Assembly (NCBI GenBank): GCA_950295325.1
Contig: OX485804.1
Span: 10,852,001 to 10,916,000, forward strand
DNA from: Polytrichum commune
Taxonomy: Eukaryota; Streptophyta; Polytrichopsida; Polytrichales; Polytrichaceae
Direction: 5' to 3'
Length of the DNA: 64,000 nt
This document shows positions 47,400 through 60,647 of this stretch, piece after piece. The notes below the pieces were generated by a model. It saw only the letters and a program-made list of their open reading frames with translations, was not told the DNA's origin and did not search any database. The translations under genes were made by a program, and so were the position numbers. Position 1 is the stretch's first letter, and each line of letters opens with the position of its first letter.

Positions 47400-48130
47400 T
47401 AAAGTTAACTATAGTGGGTGGACTATATGGTAATAGTGCCCTAATAATGCAGATATCCCTACCTTAGGCGACTCCATCACGGAATTGCCAACTTTCTTAA
47501 CAACTATAGTTAACTATAGTGGGGCAACTATATGGCAAAGTGCCCTAATATGCAGACACCCGTGCCTTACGCGACTCCGTGACAACATTCTCTGATCTCT
47601 GAGCCAACTTTGACTTTCAAGTTTCTCTGATCTCACTTCAGTGTACTTGTTAATTCAAATCTTGTTCTCTTCCGTGTTCTTTTCTGTGTATCTTTCCGAA
47701 CCCTGAGATTTGAAGAAATTGAATTATCGGGGACAATACTAAAGGCAAGTGACGCTTATATGAACTAGAATTGCTAAAAAGGTGATACTCTGTATTCATA
47801 TTATCGGTCGAACACGGTAACGTCCGGAAATGGACTTTCACTGTGCAATGGTTCAGTTGGGTTGTTTGTTGTGGATTCATCCAGGTTCGAGTCCCTCAAT
47901 GGCATTGGTATTTTTTTCTTGCAGCCTGCTGATGAGAGTCGGCATCGTAGTTAACTATAGTGGTGCGGTAACAGGTCGGCCTCGTGGACCTATTTAACTA
48001 TAGTGGTTGCAGAAGCAGGTCAGGTTGTGCAATAGTTAACTATAGTGATGAGCAATCGGATTGGCCTCGTGGTCTAGTTAACTATAGTGATGCCCTAAAC
48101 CAAGTACAAGAAAAGTAGTTAAAATAGTTA
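47400..48130 (+). repeat. Cluster of TTAACTATAGTG motifs and 104-bp repeat
   Basis: Two units offset by 104 bp (47,405-47,484 and 47,509-47,582) share GTTAACTATAGTGG, then ACTATATGG and GCGACTCC. More copies of TTAACTATAGTG follow near 47,952, 47,994, 48,040, 48,078 and a variant near 48,127. The core overlaps two palindromes, GTTAAC and AACTATAGTT. Similar motifs recur at 61,709-61,745. Confidence 0.85.
47835..47925 (+). other. tRNA-like sequence with boxes A and B
   Basis: Box A TGGTTCAGTTGG (47,849-47,860) and box B GGTTCGAGTCC (47,884-47,894) both match the pol III consensus. The acceptor and anticodon arms are not convincing and the A-B distance is short (about 23 bp between boxes). It is followed by a T-run. 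I read it as a degenerate tRNA or SINE head, not a working tRNA gene. Confidence 0.4.
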
Positions 48131-48171
48131 ACTAGCGTAGTGGTATAAGGTCTACAGTGCTCGGGAATTAA

Positions 48172-48190
48172 CCCTAAACCCTAAACCCTA
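48172..48190 (-). repeat. Interstitial telomere-like tract
   Basis: ACCCTAAACCCTAAACCCTA, two and a half plant telomere units in the opposite orientation to the tract at 2,320-2,384. Confidence 0.75.
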
Positions 48191-49769
48191 ATCCGGCGGT
48201 TGGTTAAGATGAACCGGTTGAGTTTGAGGAACAACCAGTTGAAGTTGGAGACTTCATGAGAATTACGGATCATTTTAGAGGAATCTATATAAGGAATATA
48301 CCTCAAATGAATGAAAGCCAAACTGGAAGATTATGTCAACATATAACCGGTTGGATTTGGAATTACTAGGATCTTGACCGACTATGTATGCCGGAAAACA
48401 AACTTCCCGGGCACCGGTACAGACTAGGCATATATACTACACGCATATCATTGAGCTACAATGCATAGATTTTTTTTATATACATATTGAAATGGCAATA
48501 CTAGGTTGATAAAGTACAACCTTCACCCCAATAAGAACATCCCAAATATGTGGGTCTTTGTTCTATTTGGGGCCAATGGTGTGGGAGACCCACAAATAGT
48601 AGAGACTAAATAACACCACCCAATGAGGGCAAGGGCAACGGATGGTATAGAGGCTAGGAGAGTAAGGTCCGAAATGATTGGGATTGGGATTTATTAGGTC
48701 ATGTGCGCATTTTTTGGATAATCAAGCTCTTGGATCTAAATGAAGCATTCATTGGACGAAGACGGTCATCAATGTTGTAGTGTCTTTTGTCGTCCATACC
48801 GATTTGTCCTATTAGTGTGGGTTCTTCTTTGTGGATTTGCCATTTTCTTTATCATAGAGGGCATTTTACTTCATCTTCGCTACACTAAACATTTGATTTA
48901 GTGTGGCCCACATTGTTAAGATGCACCATCATTGACCCACATTAATTGTATTTTAATCATTGGGTGCCAACTACACATAAGGGCAATCCTACATTATGGC
49001 AAAAACCAGTTCACGCGAAGGCAATCAATTCTATTGGCTTATTAACTTTTGTAAAGTAATTGAAGCTATTTTTTTATTTATTTAGGTGCACTGCATTTCC
49101 AACATTTCAGGTTTTGCACCACAACATCTTTGTACCAAATTTATCGGGGCTTACGCCCTACCCTAGCCCAATAAATTACAACAGGATCGGTTCTTATGGC
49201 CGAGGTGTGTTGCGTCGCCGTCCCTTTTCCATTGATCATGGCGACACATAATACAAGCCATGAAGAGCACTCTAATTAACATGGAACACCGTTTCGAACG
49301 CTACACTAGATCATACGCTTAGTGTAACGTAGATGGGGCTCAAGTGGCTCGTATTCTTAAACGGACCCCCATATTTGACTGGTATGTGGTTCATTGAGAA
49401 TCAAAGAGCAATCCTCATAAATACACATGCTCAAAAGAGATTGGACTACATCTTCAAATACTAATAACTGCTATGTAGTCAATAGTGAACACAATTAGAG
49501 GATGACCTATGTATCTAGTTAAAAAATCAACAAACATGCACTTCCAATAACGACAACTAAATCAAAGGACGTCCAATTTTCAACCCGGTTTTTGCATACA
49601 TTTCATCTTAGACTTGCTAATGCAACATGAGGTTTTTGTTGTGTAAATCTACGTGGGAAAACTTGGGAAATGAACCAAATAACACCCACATGCCTTAGTG
49701 CCAAAACGTTGATTCCATGTGAGATGCAAGTTAGTTGCAACGCACGTAACGATGACACGTGGCCACCGT
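48191..49769. other. Intergenic DNA, no gene seen
   Basis: No credible gene or RNA gene. Mostly AT-rich with scattered short ORFs. Confidence 0.5.
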
Positions 49770-49779
49770 GAAGGGGAAG

Positions 49780-50600
49780 GGGTTGGGGGGGGGGGCTAGG
49801 GCAAAACAACCCGTACATTGGTTCCTGGAGGCAAGGGTTTAGGCATCCAACAAGGAACAAGTGTATGGGTCGGTTCGCCCAAATTGGGTGGGGGTGGGAG
49901 GATATTCTTGTTTTGGATTTGTGAAGGGAAAGGGGTGGGGGGGGGCTAGGGCAAAAGAACCCGTACATTGGTTCATGGAGGCAAGGGTTTAGGCATCATA
50001 AGGAATGAGTGTATGACAAAGTTCGGGAAGTTTTTGAAGCCTTAGTGGCTAATTGCCGGTAGCTGCTACGAAGGGTCGGATTTTTTCCAATTTACATTGG
50101 CAAGAGCCGGTCTTTTGTAAAATCAATCGGCCAATTGCCTATATTTTCATATTTACATTGGCCAATATCCGATTAAATGGAATTCATATCGGCACTAATT
50201 GTTTAAAAAATGTATATGAAAAGTTATTAGAAATCATTTCTTAGTACAAAATCTTGAATAAGTGAAAAGAAAGGCATGTTCAAAACTTTAAATTTGAAGA
50301 GTTAATATCCTTGGCAAGAATTGAACCTAGCAATGCCTTCACTGCTTGAAGGCCAAGGGTGCCATGAGGGGAAATCCATCGGCTAGTTCATTATCAGCCA
50401 TGAGCGGAAATCCATCGGCTGATAATGAACTAGCCGTCGGTTTTCCCCAAACATAGGTGTATGAGTGTATGGGTCGGTTCGCCCAAATTGGGTGGGAGGG
50501 AGGGACCTAGGGCAAAACAACCCGTACATTGGTTCATGGAGTTTAGGCATCCAACAAAGAACGAGTGTATGGGTTAGTTCGCCCAAATCGGGGGGAGGGG
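49780..50600. repeat. Three copies of a ~150-bp unit
   Basis: Copies near 49,785-49,900, 49,930-50,020 and 50,455-50,600 share GGGCAAAACAACCCGTACAT, then TTTAGGCATCCAACAA. Two of them share GGGTCGGTTCGCCCAAATTG. G-rich runs flank each copy. The interval between the second and third copies carries TACATTGGCAA/CATTGGCCAA motifs. Confidence 0.8.
50368..50448. repeat. 81-bp hairpin with 32-bp arms
   Basis: Arms 50,368-50,399 and 50,417-50,448 pair with three mismatches around a 17-bp loop; the last 18 bp towards the loop (GCTAGTTCATTATCAGCC) pair perfectly. Confidence 0.88.
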
Positions 50601-53600
50601 GGGGGGATGTTTTTTTCTTTTCGGATAAGAGAGACTGTTGTCCCCCTACAGTAAAGCTTACTTTAGGTTGGCTTCCATGCTACATACATAACTTACACTT
50701 GGTGCCACAGCAGATATATAGAGGCTCCCGAGAGTCCAGTCCTTGCAGATCCCAAGCCTGACACCCTGTCGGACATAGTTAGCAAGCGGTTCCATGAAGC
50801 CCACATGCCACATAAAGATCCACAGGAAGATCGAGATGCCCCTCCCTGTTGAATGGGTGCAGGGTTTAGTTTCTTTCGAGAGCCAGGGACAAAAGGCCAA
50901 CCCATGCCAGGCAGCGCAAAAGAAACAAAATTAAGTTAAAGCCCGTGCAGGTGCATGCTTGTCCCCGAAGAATGCACTGTGGCCACTTCACATGACCTCT
51001 CCTGGAAATTAAAGGCCGACTGGCAACAAAGCCCAAGTTAATGAATGCACCAACTTCACCTGCAAATTGCATACACCACTTTGTAGTGCTCGTTCAAACA
51101 CCACGATTCCGAATCGTCCGTCCAAACAGCGAAGGATTCGCGGGTGCCTCTATCGATTCATACATTGGAGAGGTGAAAAAGTAGTGAATTCGTGTGTAGT
51201 GTGGAATCGTTTGATTTTTGAAACAATCTGGGTCTGGGAATCGTGTTAGAGAGATCCCACATTGGGTTGATGAGGTCTAATTGGAATGGATTGACACTCA
51301 ACATGGAGGGGCTTATTGTTCATAGAGCCCCTCCGTCCACAGTGGATGACGTTACACAGACACCACCAGCCTTCAGCCTCCTCCAAACTTGGGTGGAAAT
51401 ATAAAGAAAGACAATTGATGTCAATGGTCATGTTTATGTTTCCATGGACCGGTTTTTCCCCATTCAAGTGGAGAGCACTTCCAACAAACTCCCTCCATGT
51501 GCCTTCCTATCCATGCATAGCACATTCTTTGGTGGATTTTAATAACTCAAGCACGATGAGTCATCCAATGACCTTTGATGTGGTCAATGACCATATTGAT
51601 TCCTGCCATAAACGGCTTCATGAAGTGGATGTCTTGAAGAATGTCATCCATTGGTTTCTTTTTTTGGTTTCTTTTATAAACAATCAAGTAGTCCTTGACG
51701 ACAAGTTTCTATGTTCAAACTTAGTAGCCCACTTCTGTTGGGACACATGTATGAGATGATCTACAAATTCAAACCAGGCCTTAATTATCTTCCTCATAAT
51801 TCTTGGAGCTCATATAAACATTTTATTAGGGATCATCATCAAGGTCTCCTGACACATCAAACATGGGCCACAAGCAATTACCAATCCAATTTGTGTGCCC
51901 AACCTATTCAATGACTTGGATGTGGCACCACAACACATTGAGGTCCTAGTCATCTTTTGGGATAAAGTATGCCACTTGGTATACTATATTTTGGAACAAT
52001 ACATTGGACTATTGGTATACATCTATGGGTTCCACATATTTGAAAAGGTTCAAAAGCTAATCAAGAAACCAAATTTGGACACCTAAAACTAGATCTACAC
52101 AACATTAGCCATCAAGGAACCTTATTGAAACTCTCAAGACATAGGCACAAAGATTTCTCGAGAATAAGTACCCTTTAGCTCAAGTATAATGAGATTTCCA
52201 ATAGTTTATATCAGTGTTTGTTTGGTGTTATGGGGCTTGTACATAAATGTTGTAACATATTGCAGTTGTGTTTTTAATTTGATAACATGGTAATGTAATA
52301 GAGTTGTATCACATTCCAATGTTTGGGTCTCATGATCAATGTATGTAATAAATATATTTCTATTTCTTTGTGATTTGCTCGTTTGTTTTGAAACCATCAT
52401 TGTTGTGAAGTTTTTCTATATACTATGATATTTTTCAAGCCATGTGCTATTGGCAAGAATTTGCATTCTTGCCAATAATATTTGTAAGATTTATCCTCCA
52501 CTCTAAGGCTTTGAATTTTTTTCCCAAACCATTCTAGATTGTTGTGTTCAACAACAAGAATCAAGATTTTCAAATAAAAGAACCAAGATTTGTAGATCAA
52601 CAAAGGTGCAATTGTTGTCAATTGTAGGCAACATTGAGAATTCATTCTCTTTACATTTAGGTGATAAGATGAATGTTCATTTTGTTTTTATCCATCATCT
52701 ATGATAGCATATCTTGAAACACACATGTGGAGTATTTTTTAACTAAATTTGGACTTTATTTCTTGTTTTTGTGGGTGGTCCAAGTGTATCGACTTGGGGG
52801 GGTGCAATTATTCAAGTACTAAATATTTTACCCGAATTGACATGAACTTGCATGCCCCAATATTTCAAGCATTGCAAGATAACACAGCAATCTTGAAGGC
52901 GATTCGACAAATCAAGTAATAATCATAAACAACTCCTTAAGGATTTCAGATTGAGAGCTTGCTTGCTAAATTTGACAATTAGTTCAAATTACACTTGCAT
53001 GTACACTTTTCAAAAATTTGTGGGGTGACCCCACCCAAGTGCAATGGAAGCCTCAATTCCCTCCATGAAATGAGTTCAGCTAACGTCGTGGACAACTAAG
53101 GGTTAACCATGTCAACAAAGGAGAATCTTACATGTTGTATATATGCCTTTAACACGCAAGGATCTATATGAATAGTACTAGTCGTCTTCATTACATTATC
53201 TTCACCCGTGGCATACGTTACATTATTTGTTTTGCACCTACTATACTATTAAACTACTTTCATGGGCCATGCACCTAATTACAAAAATGATATAGTATGA
53301 AAGGTTTCATTAAACCGGCTCTGTGATGGCCTCTCACATACTTCACAAGAAATTTTGCACATGCATTCTGTAAGGTAGTACCGTACATGTGTTTTTTCCA
53401 TATGGAATTGACAACATTGCCTTTACATGAACAAAAGTATTCAGTACTGAATAAAAGATGTTCCTGTTATGTCAACTTAACATAAACCGCATAAAATTGC
53501 AACGTTCTTCTGTTAAATGTCCAAAAAACCATTGAACTAGGTACACATGTCTTTGTTTTCATAATGGTGTTATGATTCAGTAATTCCCAAACCCTGTTGC

Positions 53601-54789
53601 GTTTGGTCATCATCAAGGTAGTGTATATATCTTCCCCATCAATTGATGTCAATAACACTTGACAAACCAGGTCTAGTTTGGAGTATTGTTTAAATGACAC
53701 AACACTACCAAATCCTCAATACTTAACTTGTTATTGTACATCAACTTTTACTTCTCATCTTCAATGTCCATGCCATCATCAAGTTGTGTCAGAACACACA
53801 TACACACACAAGAATACTACCTAGTACGTAAGCATTTGGATTCGGGACATGTCAACATAATGCACACTGATATGACCTAAAAACAGCTGCTACTTGTAGA
53901 TTCAGTTCAGAAAGTCGTTCTCAAATTCAAAAGGACGTTCTTGGCAAACCCTACCAACTTCTTCAAGGCCTTCAATGCCCAACTGCAGATGTATCATGTG
54001 CAGTTGCCAAATTCAGCAATTACATTGCTAATTCACAAGATATGCAGTAGATATGTGCAGTAGGGTGTGCAGCTCCCTTCTCTACCCTAAAACTGCATCG
54101 AGTCAGAATTTTGAGAATAGAAAACAAGTGTCATTCAACCCATGCCTGTCATTCGCGAAGCTATAATTAAGTAAAGTTCAACTATTCTTGATATATATTA
54201 ACTCTTTTGACCATAACATCATCAAGATGTCAAGTATCCTACTCTACGTCTGAGTCTCAACGATTAGGACCAGATGGACAAGGCAGCTTGGGATTTATGA
54301 TATTGGGGTCCAGTGAGCCCTGTCATAATTGGCTGTTTCAATATAATCTCTCTAGACTAATTCAGGATCTCTTATGATATTTCCGAAGTCAGCTCAGCAA
54401 AAAAGGAAAAACTCTGGGGTTCTCAACGTATTTGCCTTTGACACCCATTGGCCCTTTGACACCTAAACCTCCCCATTTGTCCTCATCAGAAATTCGGCTA
54501 CAGTGGCAACGCAATAATGCAAGTGGTATTAACCTTATACTCCAAATCTGCATTTTCTATTTGCTATGCATATTACACTTGGAAGCACCAAAAAGACTAA
54601 CAAAAAACATGCACGCAATTGCAAAGCCCGATAAATAATCACTTTTGAAGCACTGTATGGATTTGTGATACACAGAACCCACATGAACAACCAGTGAACC
54701 CTCTTGTGGCGACAATGAAGCTCTCAGAACACTTCCACCTCGTGATTAAATATCTTAACGGATACAAGCCCACAATACTCAAAAACAAT
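50601..54789. other. Intergenic DNA, no gene seen; possible TRIM start
   Basis: No supportable gene. At about 51,245 the phrase TGTTAGAGAGATCCCACATT resembles the 5' end of common plant TRIM/LTR repeats, but no partner LTR or primer site was found. The last ~150 bp before 54,790 are expected to be the 3' UTR of the ribosomal protein gene on the minus strand. Confidence 0.45.
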
Positions 54790-56972
54790 CTAGGCCATCC
54801 TCTGTGCTGCTTCCTTGGCCAACACACGCTCTCTAGCTTTGGTCTTTGCCTGGGACTTGACACCCATGATACCCCCACCCCAGTGTCTTCTGTACTCATC
54901 AAATTTGTCGTTGAAGTTGGCCTGCGCAACAATATTTACACCAACATGAATCAGGTTTTACAAAGACATAACTATCTGATATACCCTACAATGCATTCAA
55001 AGCCCAGGCTTCTGTACAAACCTTGGCACAATATTCTGTACATCCTCAACAAAAGTCTACAATCCCCATGTTCAGATAAACGATAATATTGACATAAACA
55101 TTAATTTGGACATACACTAAATTCATCTCAAATGGTGCGAAGCTCTGGTTATAAAAGGCCAGCACTTAGGTGTCTCAAGTGCACGGATGGATACACAGAA
55201 AGGTACATGGGAGAAGGTAGAAACTATACCTTGACAGCCTCAACAATTTTCGAGAAGTCATGCTTGTCTTCATTCTTCACTGAGGTCAAGCACAGAGCAG
55301 TTGCGGTTCTACTGTGCACTATCTGCAACACAATGCCAACAGGAAACTTATATACTGTCTGGAAGATAGAATGCACAATGCAACGTGTGAACATCACAAG
55401 AATTCGACGATCACAATTAGAAGGGATTTAGTTTACCTGTCCAAGGCGCGATTTACCCTTGACAATAGCGTAGGGCACTCCCATCTTGCGGCAAAGGGCA
55501 GGCAGCCAAACAACCAACTCAATTGGGTCGACGTCGTGTGCAATCACCACAAGCTGTGCCTTGCCCTGTGAAATGCAAACATAGACATAGAATTTCGCAC
55601 ATGTTTCAAAATCCTGACAATCCCAAACTGGTGTAGGCATGTTTTTAAGGGTTTCAGACTTGAAAAGTCCACAAGAGTCTACTAGCCCTAACAATTAGGA
55701 TGAAATGATGCATCACTTGGATGGTTATCAAGTGATATGATTTATATTGATACATACTTGAGGAAGCACGGCAACATATAGAAAGTTACAAGACATTCTG
55801 ACACTGAGAGAAATGATGCACCAGCTAGACAATGTAAAACTAACATACGTGGTTGATAAAACTAAGACTACGAACACACCAATGGTTTCTCCATAAAGAC
55901 CAAGTAGGGACTCCCAACATTACCAAAACAGTGCATCCAAAACGATTGTGCTTTCAGATACCTGCTCAATCAGGTAGGTCACATGGTTGATACCATACTT
56001 CACCACAATAGGCTTCTTGGTTTCCAATGTCTTGCCCTCGGCCTCTGCCTTAGCCTTGTTAAGAAGACGCTCCTTCTTGGCTGCCTTGTCTTCAGGACGG
56101 TATTTCAACAGCATTTTGAATAGGCTGGTGGCTGATTAAAACAGAAAAACCGACAAATATATGTATATCAGAGCTCCGTGAGCAGGCCTTATTTACACAT
56201 GATGAGATCAGGGCTCAATGGAGTATTAGGGTCACCATCAATGCATAATGTACGTGCAATAAAGAGAATTCCAAACACCAGACGGAAAACTCCAATTTAC
56301 TTGCCACGTCATAAGTCTTACTCACCAAGGTTTTTATCAAGGGTTTTGGTGAACTGGTTCAAAGCAGGTGGAACCTTCAACCGCTGGTTCAACACACGGC
56401 GCTGACGCTGGATGCGAACGTACTTGGGCCATTTCACAAACCTGTGAAGATCCCTCTTGGGTGGAAGAGCTCCCCCAATTCCGAACTGCTTCGGCCTCTT
56501 CTCAAACAAGGGGTTCACAGTCTTCTCGGGAACCTGTCCACGTTCCAGTATAATACTCAACACATACTTCGTGACATGACTTGTACAAGAGATCAACAAT
56601 CACATCAAGACCACAAAAAAACAGATATGAAGACATCATAAGAGAGTAGTCGCTACAGTCTCTCACCTTCTTCTTCTCCACAGGTGCTGGGACCGCAGTT
56701 TTTAGGGTACCCTTCTTGGGAGCCTGACAACCACAAAATCATGTAGAAGTGTTAGTAATGAACAAGGCAACGCAAAATACTCTAGCAAGATCCGCATCTC
56801 TCAAGACATTAGCAGCTAACAATTTCTCCAAAACCCTCACAAACCCTAACAAACCCTAAATTGTATGCTTCGATGTGGGAAGCATTGCATAAACTTCACG
56901 ACATAATTACGAACGAAAATAACATACAAACGGCAAAGAAAAGCATGGAAGTTGAGTCGATGTGCGTACCAT
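54790..56972 (-). CDS. 60S ribosomal protein eL8 (L7a), seven exons
   Basis: A core protein of the large ribosomal subunit that binds rRNA through its L7Ae-type domain. Exons: 56972-56970, 56723-56667, 56533-56326, 56131-55962, 55565-55437, 55322-55230 and 54921-54790, all GT-AG. They total 792 nt and encode 263 residues, against about 257 in Arabidopsis. Exon 1 contributes only the ATG, as in many ribosomal protein genes. The protein starts M-APKKGTLK. It contains [33 protein letters not shown] and [18 protein letters not shown], then the L7Ae core: [38 protein letters not shown] and VKGKSRLGQ. It ends AKEAAQRMA. No defects seen. This is the only clear host gene in the window and is surely functional by conservation. 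Confidence 0.98.
56831..56859 (+). promoter_or_regulatory. Telo-box cluster in intron 1 of the eL8 gene
   Basis: AAACCCTCA (56,831), AAACCCTAA (56,841) and AAACCCTAA (56,851) occur at exact 10-bp spacing inside the 246-bp first intron. Telo boxes are known in promoters and first introns of plant translation-related genes, so a role in expression is plausible. A further AACCCTAG lies at about 57,076. Confidence 0.6.
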
Positions 56973-57200
56973 TGTGGACAGTGGAATCCGGACTGCGTGT
57001 GGAGGAAACCACCGGCAGCGAAAGAGAGAGCTCGAGCAGGTGGCGCTCCCTCTCTACACTCAGGAGGACCTCCCAACCCTAGCTCTTGCTATGGATCCGA
57101 ACCTGGCGGCTCCCCTGACCCTGAGCTCTGGTTGGGGTCGAGCCTCGCAGTCCGTTCGATCGGCCCCCCGATCCGTCGGCTGTCCAGTGGTGGTATATTT
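56973..57200 (-). promoter_or_regulatory. 5' UTR and proximal promoter of the eL8 gene
   Basis: This stretch is clearly more GC-rich than its surroundings (for example CGGCCCCCCGATCC near 57,162). It lies immediately upstream of the start codon and holds an AACCCTAG telo-like motif near 57,076. No clear TATA box was recognised; the transcription start is not determined. Confidence 0.5.
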
Positions 57201-59662
57201 TTTTAACCGGTCATTAACTAAGCCTCTTCAATCCATATACAGTATCTTATATCCGAGTCAATTTCACTACTCTAAAAATATTTTTCCCTCCATGATTTCT
57301 ATTACCTATATAATAATTTACATATGTAATTAAATTAAACTAAACTAAACTATTTTTACATATTATATAGTTAATTAAATCATCATAAACATGAAATATA
57401 TTAAAAAGTCATACAATTTTCACAAATTATGTAATATACATACATATAATTTTGGTGAGGTCAAAATTGTTCTATAGTAATCTAAACATGAAATTTTACT
57501 GAAAAAACATGTCATATAGTATATATGAAAATCTAAACTTGCAAAGTTTGCATATACATTAAAATGCTTTGATTTCTCTCTTTTTTAACCTATAAAGAGG
57601 AAAAGAAAGCAATTATCAAGAACTACCAAATCCATCGTCAAGGCAAAATTAAAGGTTGATCAACTAAAGCATTCAAGGGCCTCCTCATGGGAATGAACAT
57701 TAACAACATCTTCCTTGCTTTATTTGCTCCTCCAACCTCACTTTTGGAGGGGGCAAGAGGTGGAGAGAGAAGAAATTTAGTCAATTCCCTTAATTAACAA
57801 AAACTTAATTTTAGGTCAATTCCAATATGGGCATCTCAACCCATCTCGATGAGGATTTTCATAAATTACGGAAAGTGCCAACAAATATACTCTATATCCA
57901 CATCTTCTTACCAAAATATGTCAATTGTGTCAATTTTCCAACATTTTGAATTTTTAGTCCTCAAAAAATTTATGTGTTTAAGAATGTCTAGTTGTATCTC
58001 GTCAATGTCATTGGTGAAAGTCTAGTGATATAGAATAAGTTGATGTATTATTACATTGTTGAATGATGGGATAAATTAACATTTTAAATTTTGATTCATG
58101 TGATGATTTCAATAATGAGGTTACTCATCCTATGTAATGATATAATAGTACTCTTTTTAGTTGTATTTTTTCATTTAGTTTCTTAGATATAATGTTTGTA
58201 TATGCCAACGTTATCCAATTATAGATGATAAGTATGGTCTATTGTTTATAATTTCATGTTATTGGAGAACATATATAACAATACTCTAGTAAATATGGAA
58301 GCAAGAAATTAAAAACACGATCAAGTATAGATTTCTTAAAAAATTGACATTGTATATTATGACATTTACACTTTGATCAACAGTAATCCCTCCAATTTTC
58401 CTAAAATACTTAACATTCATATTTGAATTGTATTGAATTGACACAAGCATTGGGCGCCGATGTAGATAGAAGTGCCCGCCAATTTTTTCAGAGGACATCA
58501 CTTGATTTAATTCTTGCACAAGAAAATACATGTGAATCATTGTCCCATTATCTTTATGCATCGTAAGGACCTAGCCCCATGACATTCTAGAAAACAAGGG
58601 TGCACCCCTTAGGCTCTTACCCTTAAGTGTGTCCTTGTTTTCCAAAATGCTCCAATGCTTGGGTTTCACGTACTACATAAAGTTAATGAGGCAAAGACAC
58701 ATGGATCAGTAGCTATATATTTCACAAGAAAGAGTGTGGATACTCTACATTGTTTTAAACATCTTTTAATGCTTCTATAGTCAATTTTTGAATGTTGTAT
58801 GTTTTATATATTTGGACGTCAATGGACTTGTGAACAAGATATTTTTTGCAAACTTTTGGTGATGTAAATGGGCATAACTTGTAGTTCAATTTTGATACTA
58901 ACATGCACCTTAACAAAACAATGAGGTCAAAAGAGTTCAAGACAACACACAACCAGAAAAAAACCAAAACACTCTCCATCCGATGGACTCCTTGATTGAC
59001 ACCCATGTAAGATCCTTGGATCCAAGTTTGTGCTTCTAAATTGTCTTTGACTTTCATAGATATTGTGTTTTTTTTATTAAATCGCAAACCATGATTATAA
59101 TTATGATGTAAATAAACATGGGTAAAATATTTGTCCAAAAAGAATATTGCATGTGAGACTCTCAATTTTGCCATCAACAGATGTACATTGCCTTTTTTTG
59201 AAATACAAAGAGAGGAGAAAACTTTGAAAAGATAATGGAAACCCTAATTTAACATACTTTGAGAAGCAATGTGGTTGAAACACTGATGTGTATTGTGCAT
59301 AATTAACATCACATATGTGCAACTTTAGGAGAGTGTTTGCAAGAAGAGAGATATTCCACATCTATATTCAATTTATGTTATTTTTCTACAGGGCATGCTA
59401 TTTGAAAAGCATGTATACAATCTCATCATCTCCAAAATTTCATGCAAAATCTCTAGATTTACCTAATACATGGGTTTATAAAGGGGCCTTTGCATATGAG
59501 CATAGTTGAAACAAAGGTGATGTAATGTTTTGCACATGATTTATTTACAAAGTATTGCAATGAATACTAGATACCACAATGTAGACAATGTTAATTAATT
59601 ATAAGGACACCCAAACATATTACCTATGATTATCTTGAAGGAACCAAACAAAACACTTACCC
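57201..59662. other. AT-rich intergenic DNA, no gene seen
   Basis: Only chance ORFs. Nothing recognised. Confidence 0.5.
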
Positions 59663-59664
59663 TA

Positions 59665-59990
59665 GCAGCTTGGGCTGAAAATAATAGATTGTTAAGGTGC
59701 CTAAATTTACGGGAAATTAATTTTGATGAGTGTCAAAATAATAATAATTATAATAATTTAAAGAGTGCCTAAAATCATAATAATTTTGGTTAAGGGAAGT
59801 GTTTAGGTTAATCGTGGCTATCATAGATGAAATTAGAAAAATCATCCATGAATTAAAGAAATGACATGGATGAATGTCTAACTTATCTTAAATTACTTTT
59901 TTTAATATGACCAAAATTAGAATAGTAAGTTATGGGTTGCGTGACTTACTTTGGCACTTTAATTAATTATTAAGCAGAAAGAGAGCTATG
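59665..59990. mobile_element. MITE-like element, copy 2 (about 325 bp)
   Basis: The left end (TA)GCAGCTTGGGC matches copy 1 at 38,576-39,015. The internal block GGTTAAGGGAAGTGTTTAGG, TTAATCGTGGC and the right-hand TAATTATTAAGCAGAAAG also match. The right terminal repeat is eroded (GAGAGCTA), so the end is approximate. No coding capacity. Confidence 0.65.
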
Positions 59991-60647
59991 CATCTTTTTC
60001 TTACACTAGAGTCATCTCTTGATTCAAATAAACTTTTCATCCATTGGTTGGTTTGGATACAAGTATTTACACATGTTTAGTTTTGTGGTTCATGCTTGGA
60101 GGTAGTGTCAAATAAGTTTGAAGAGCAAGTTATTCTAGTTCAAACTCATTTCCCCCTCATTGTCGATAAAAAGTCCCCTTGATTCTAAAGGACAACTCAA
60201 TTAGGAGCAATTCAAATCAAATTAGTGTATCATGTCATCAAAATATACCCACAACGGCCCTTCCCTACGGGTGAGAACACTATATTAAACATTTCGGGAC
60301 TTTAAAGACAAATTTGGGACTATCTTCAAGATAGGGGGAAGACATAGGGAACACATTGGGAACATGGAAGCCACATATGCACGCATTGAAATATAGGGGT
60401 TTGTGCACCATAAAGGGCATTTGCCAACACGTACACATGGGCAACCCAAAGAATGGGAATGTAGGTATATTCAAAACCTACGATTTTATTGAATGAAAAC
60501 CGTATGTCATACAATCAATGGGAAGTACACCAAAATGTAATTCAACTGAACACTAGGTCTATACTAGGAAGATTTGTAATGGACAAATCTTGTGACACTC
60601 TAGAGCCATAAGGCATGTGCTTTATAAAAGTCTAGGATGAAATTATG
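59991..60647. other. Intergenic DNA, no gene seen
   Basis: Short chance ORFs only; presumably includes the 3' flank of the possible gene on the minus strand. Confidence 0.45.

Noticed and set aside
54694-55571. Plus-strand ORFs of 85-130 codons over the eL8 gene
   Set aside because: They are antisense shadows of conserved eL8 exons and show no protein motif.
54922-56325. Intronic box C/D snoRNAs in the eL8 gene
   Set aside because: I looked for TGATGA and CTGA pairs on the coding strand. Only weak C-box variants (for example TTGATGG in intron 3) with no terminal stem were found.
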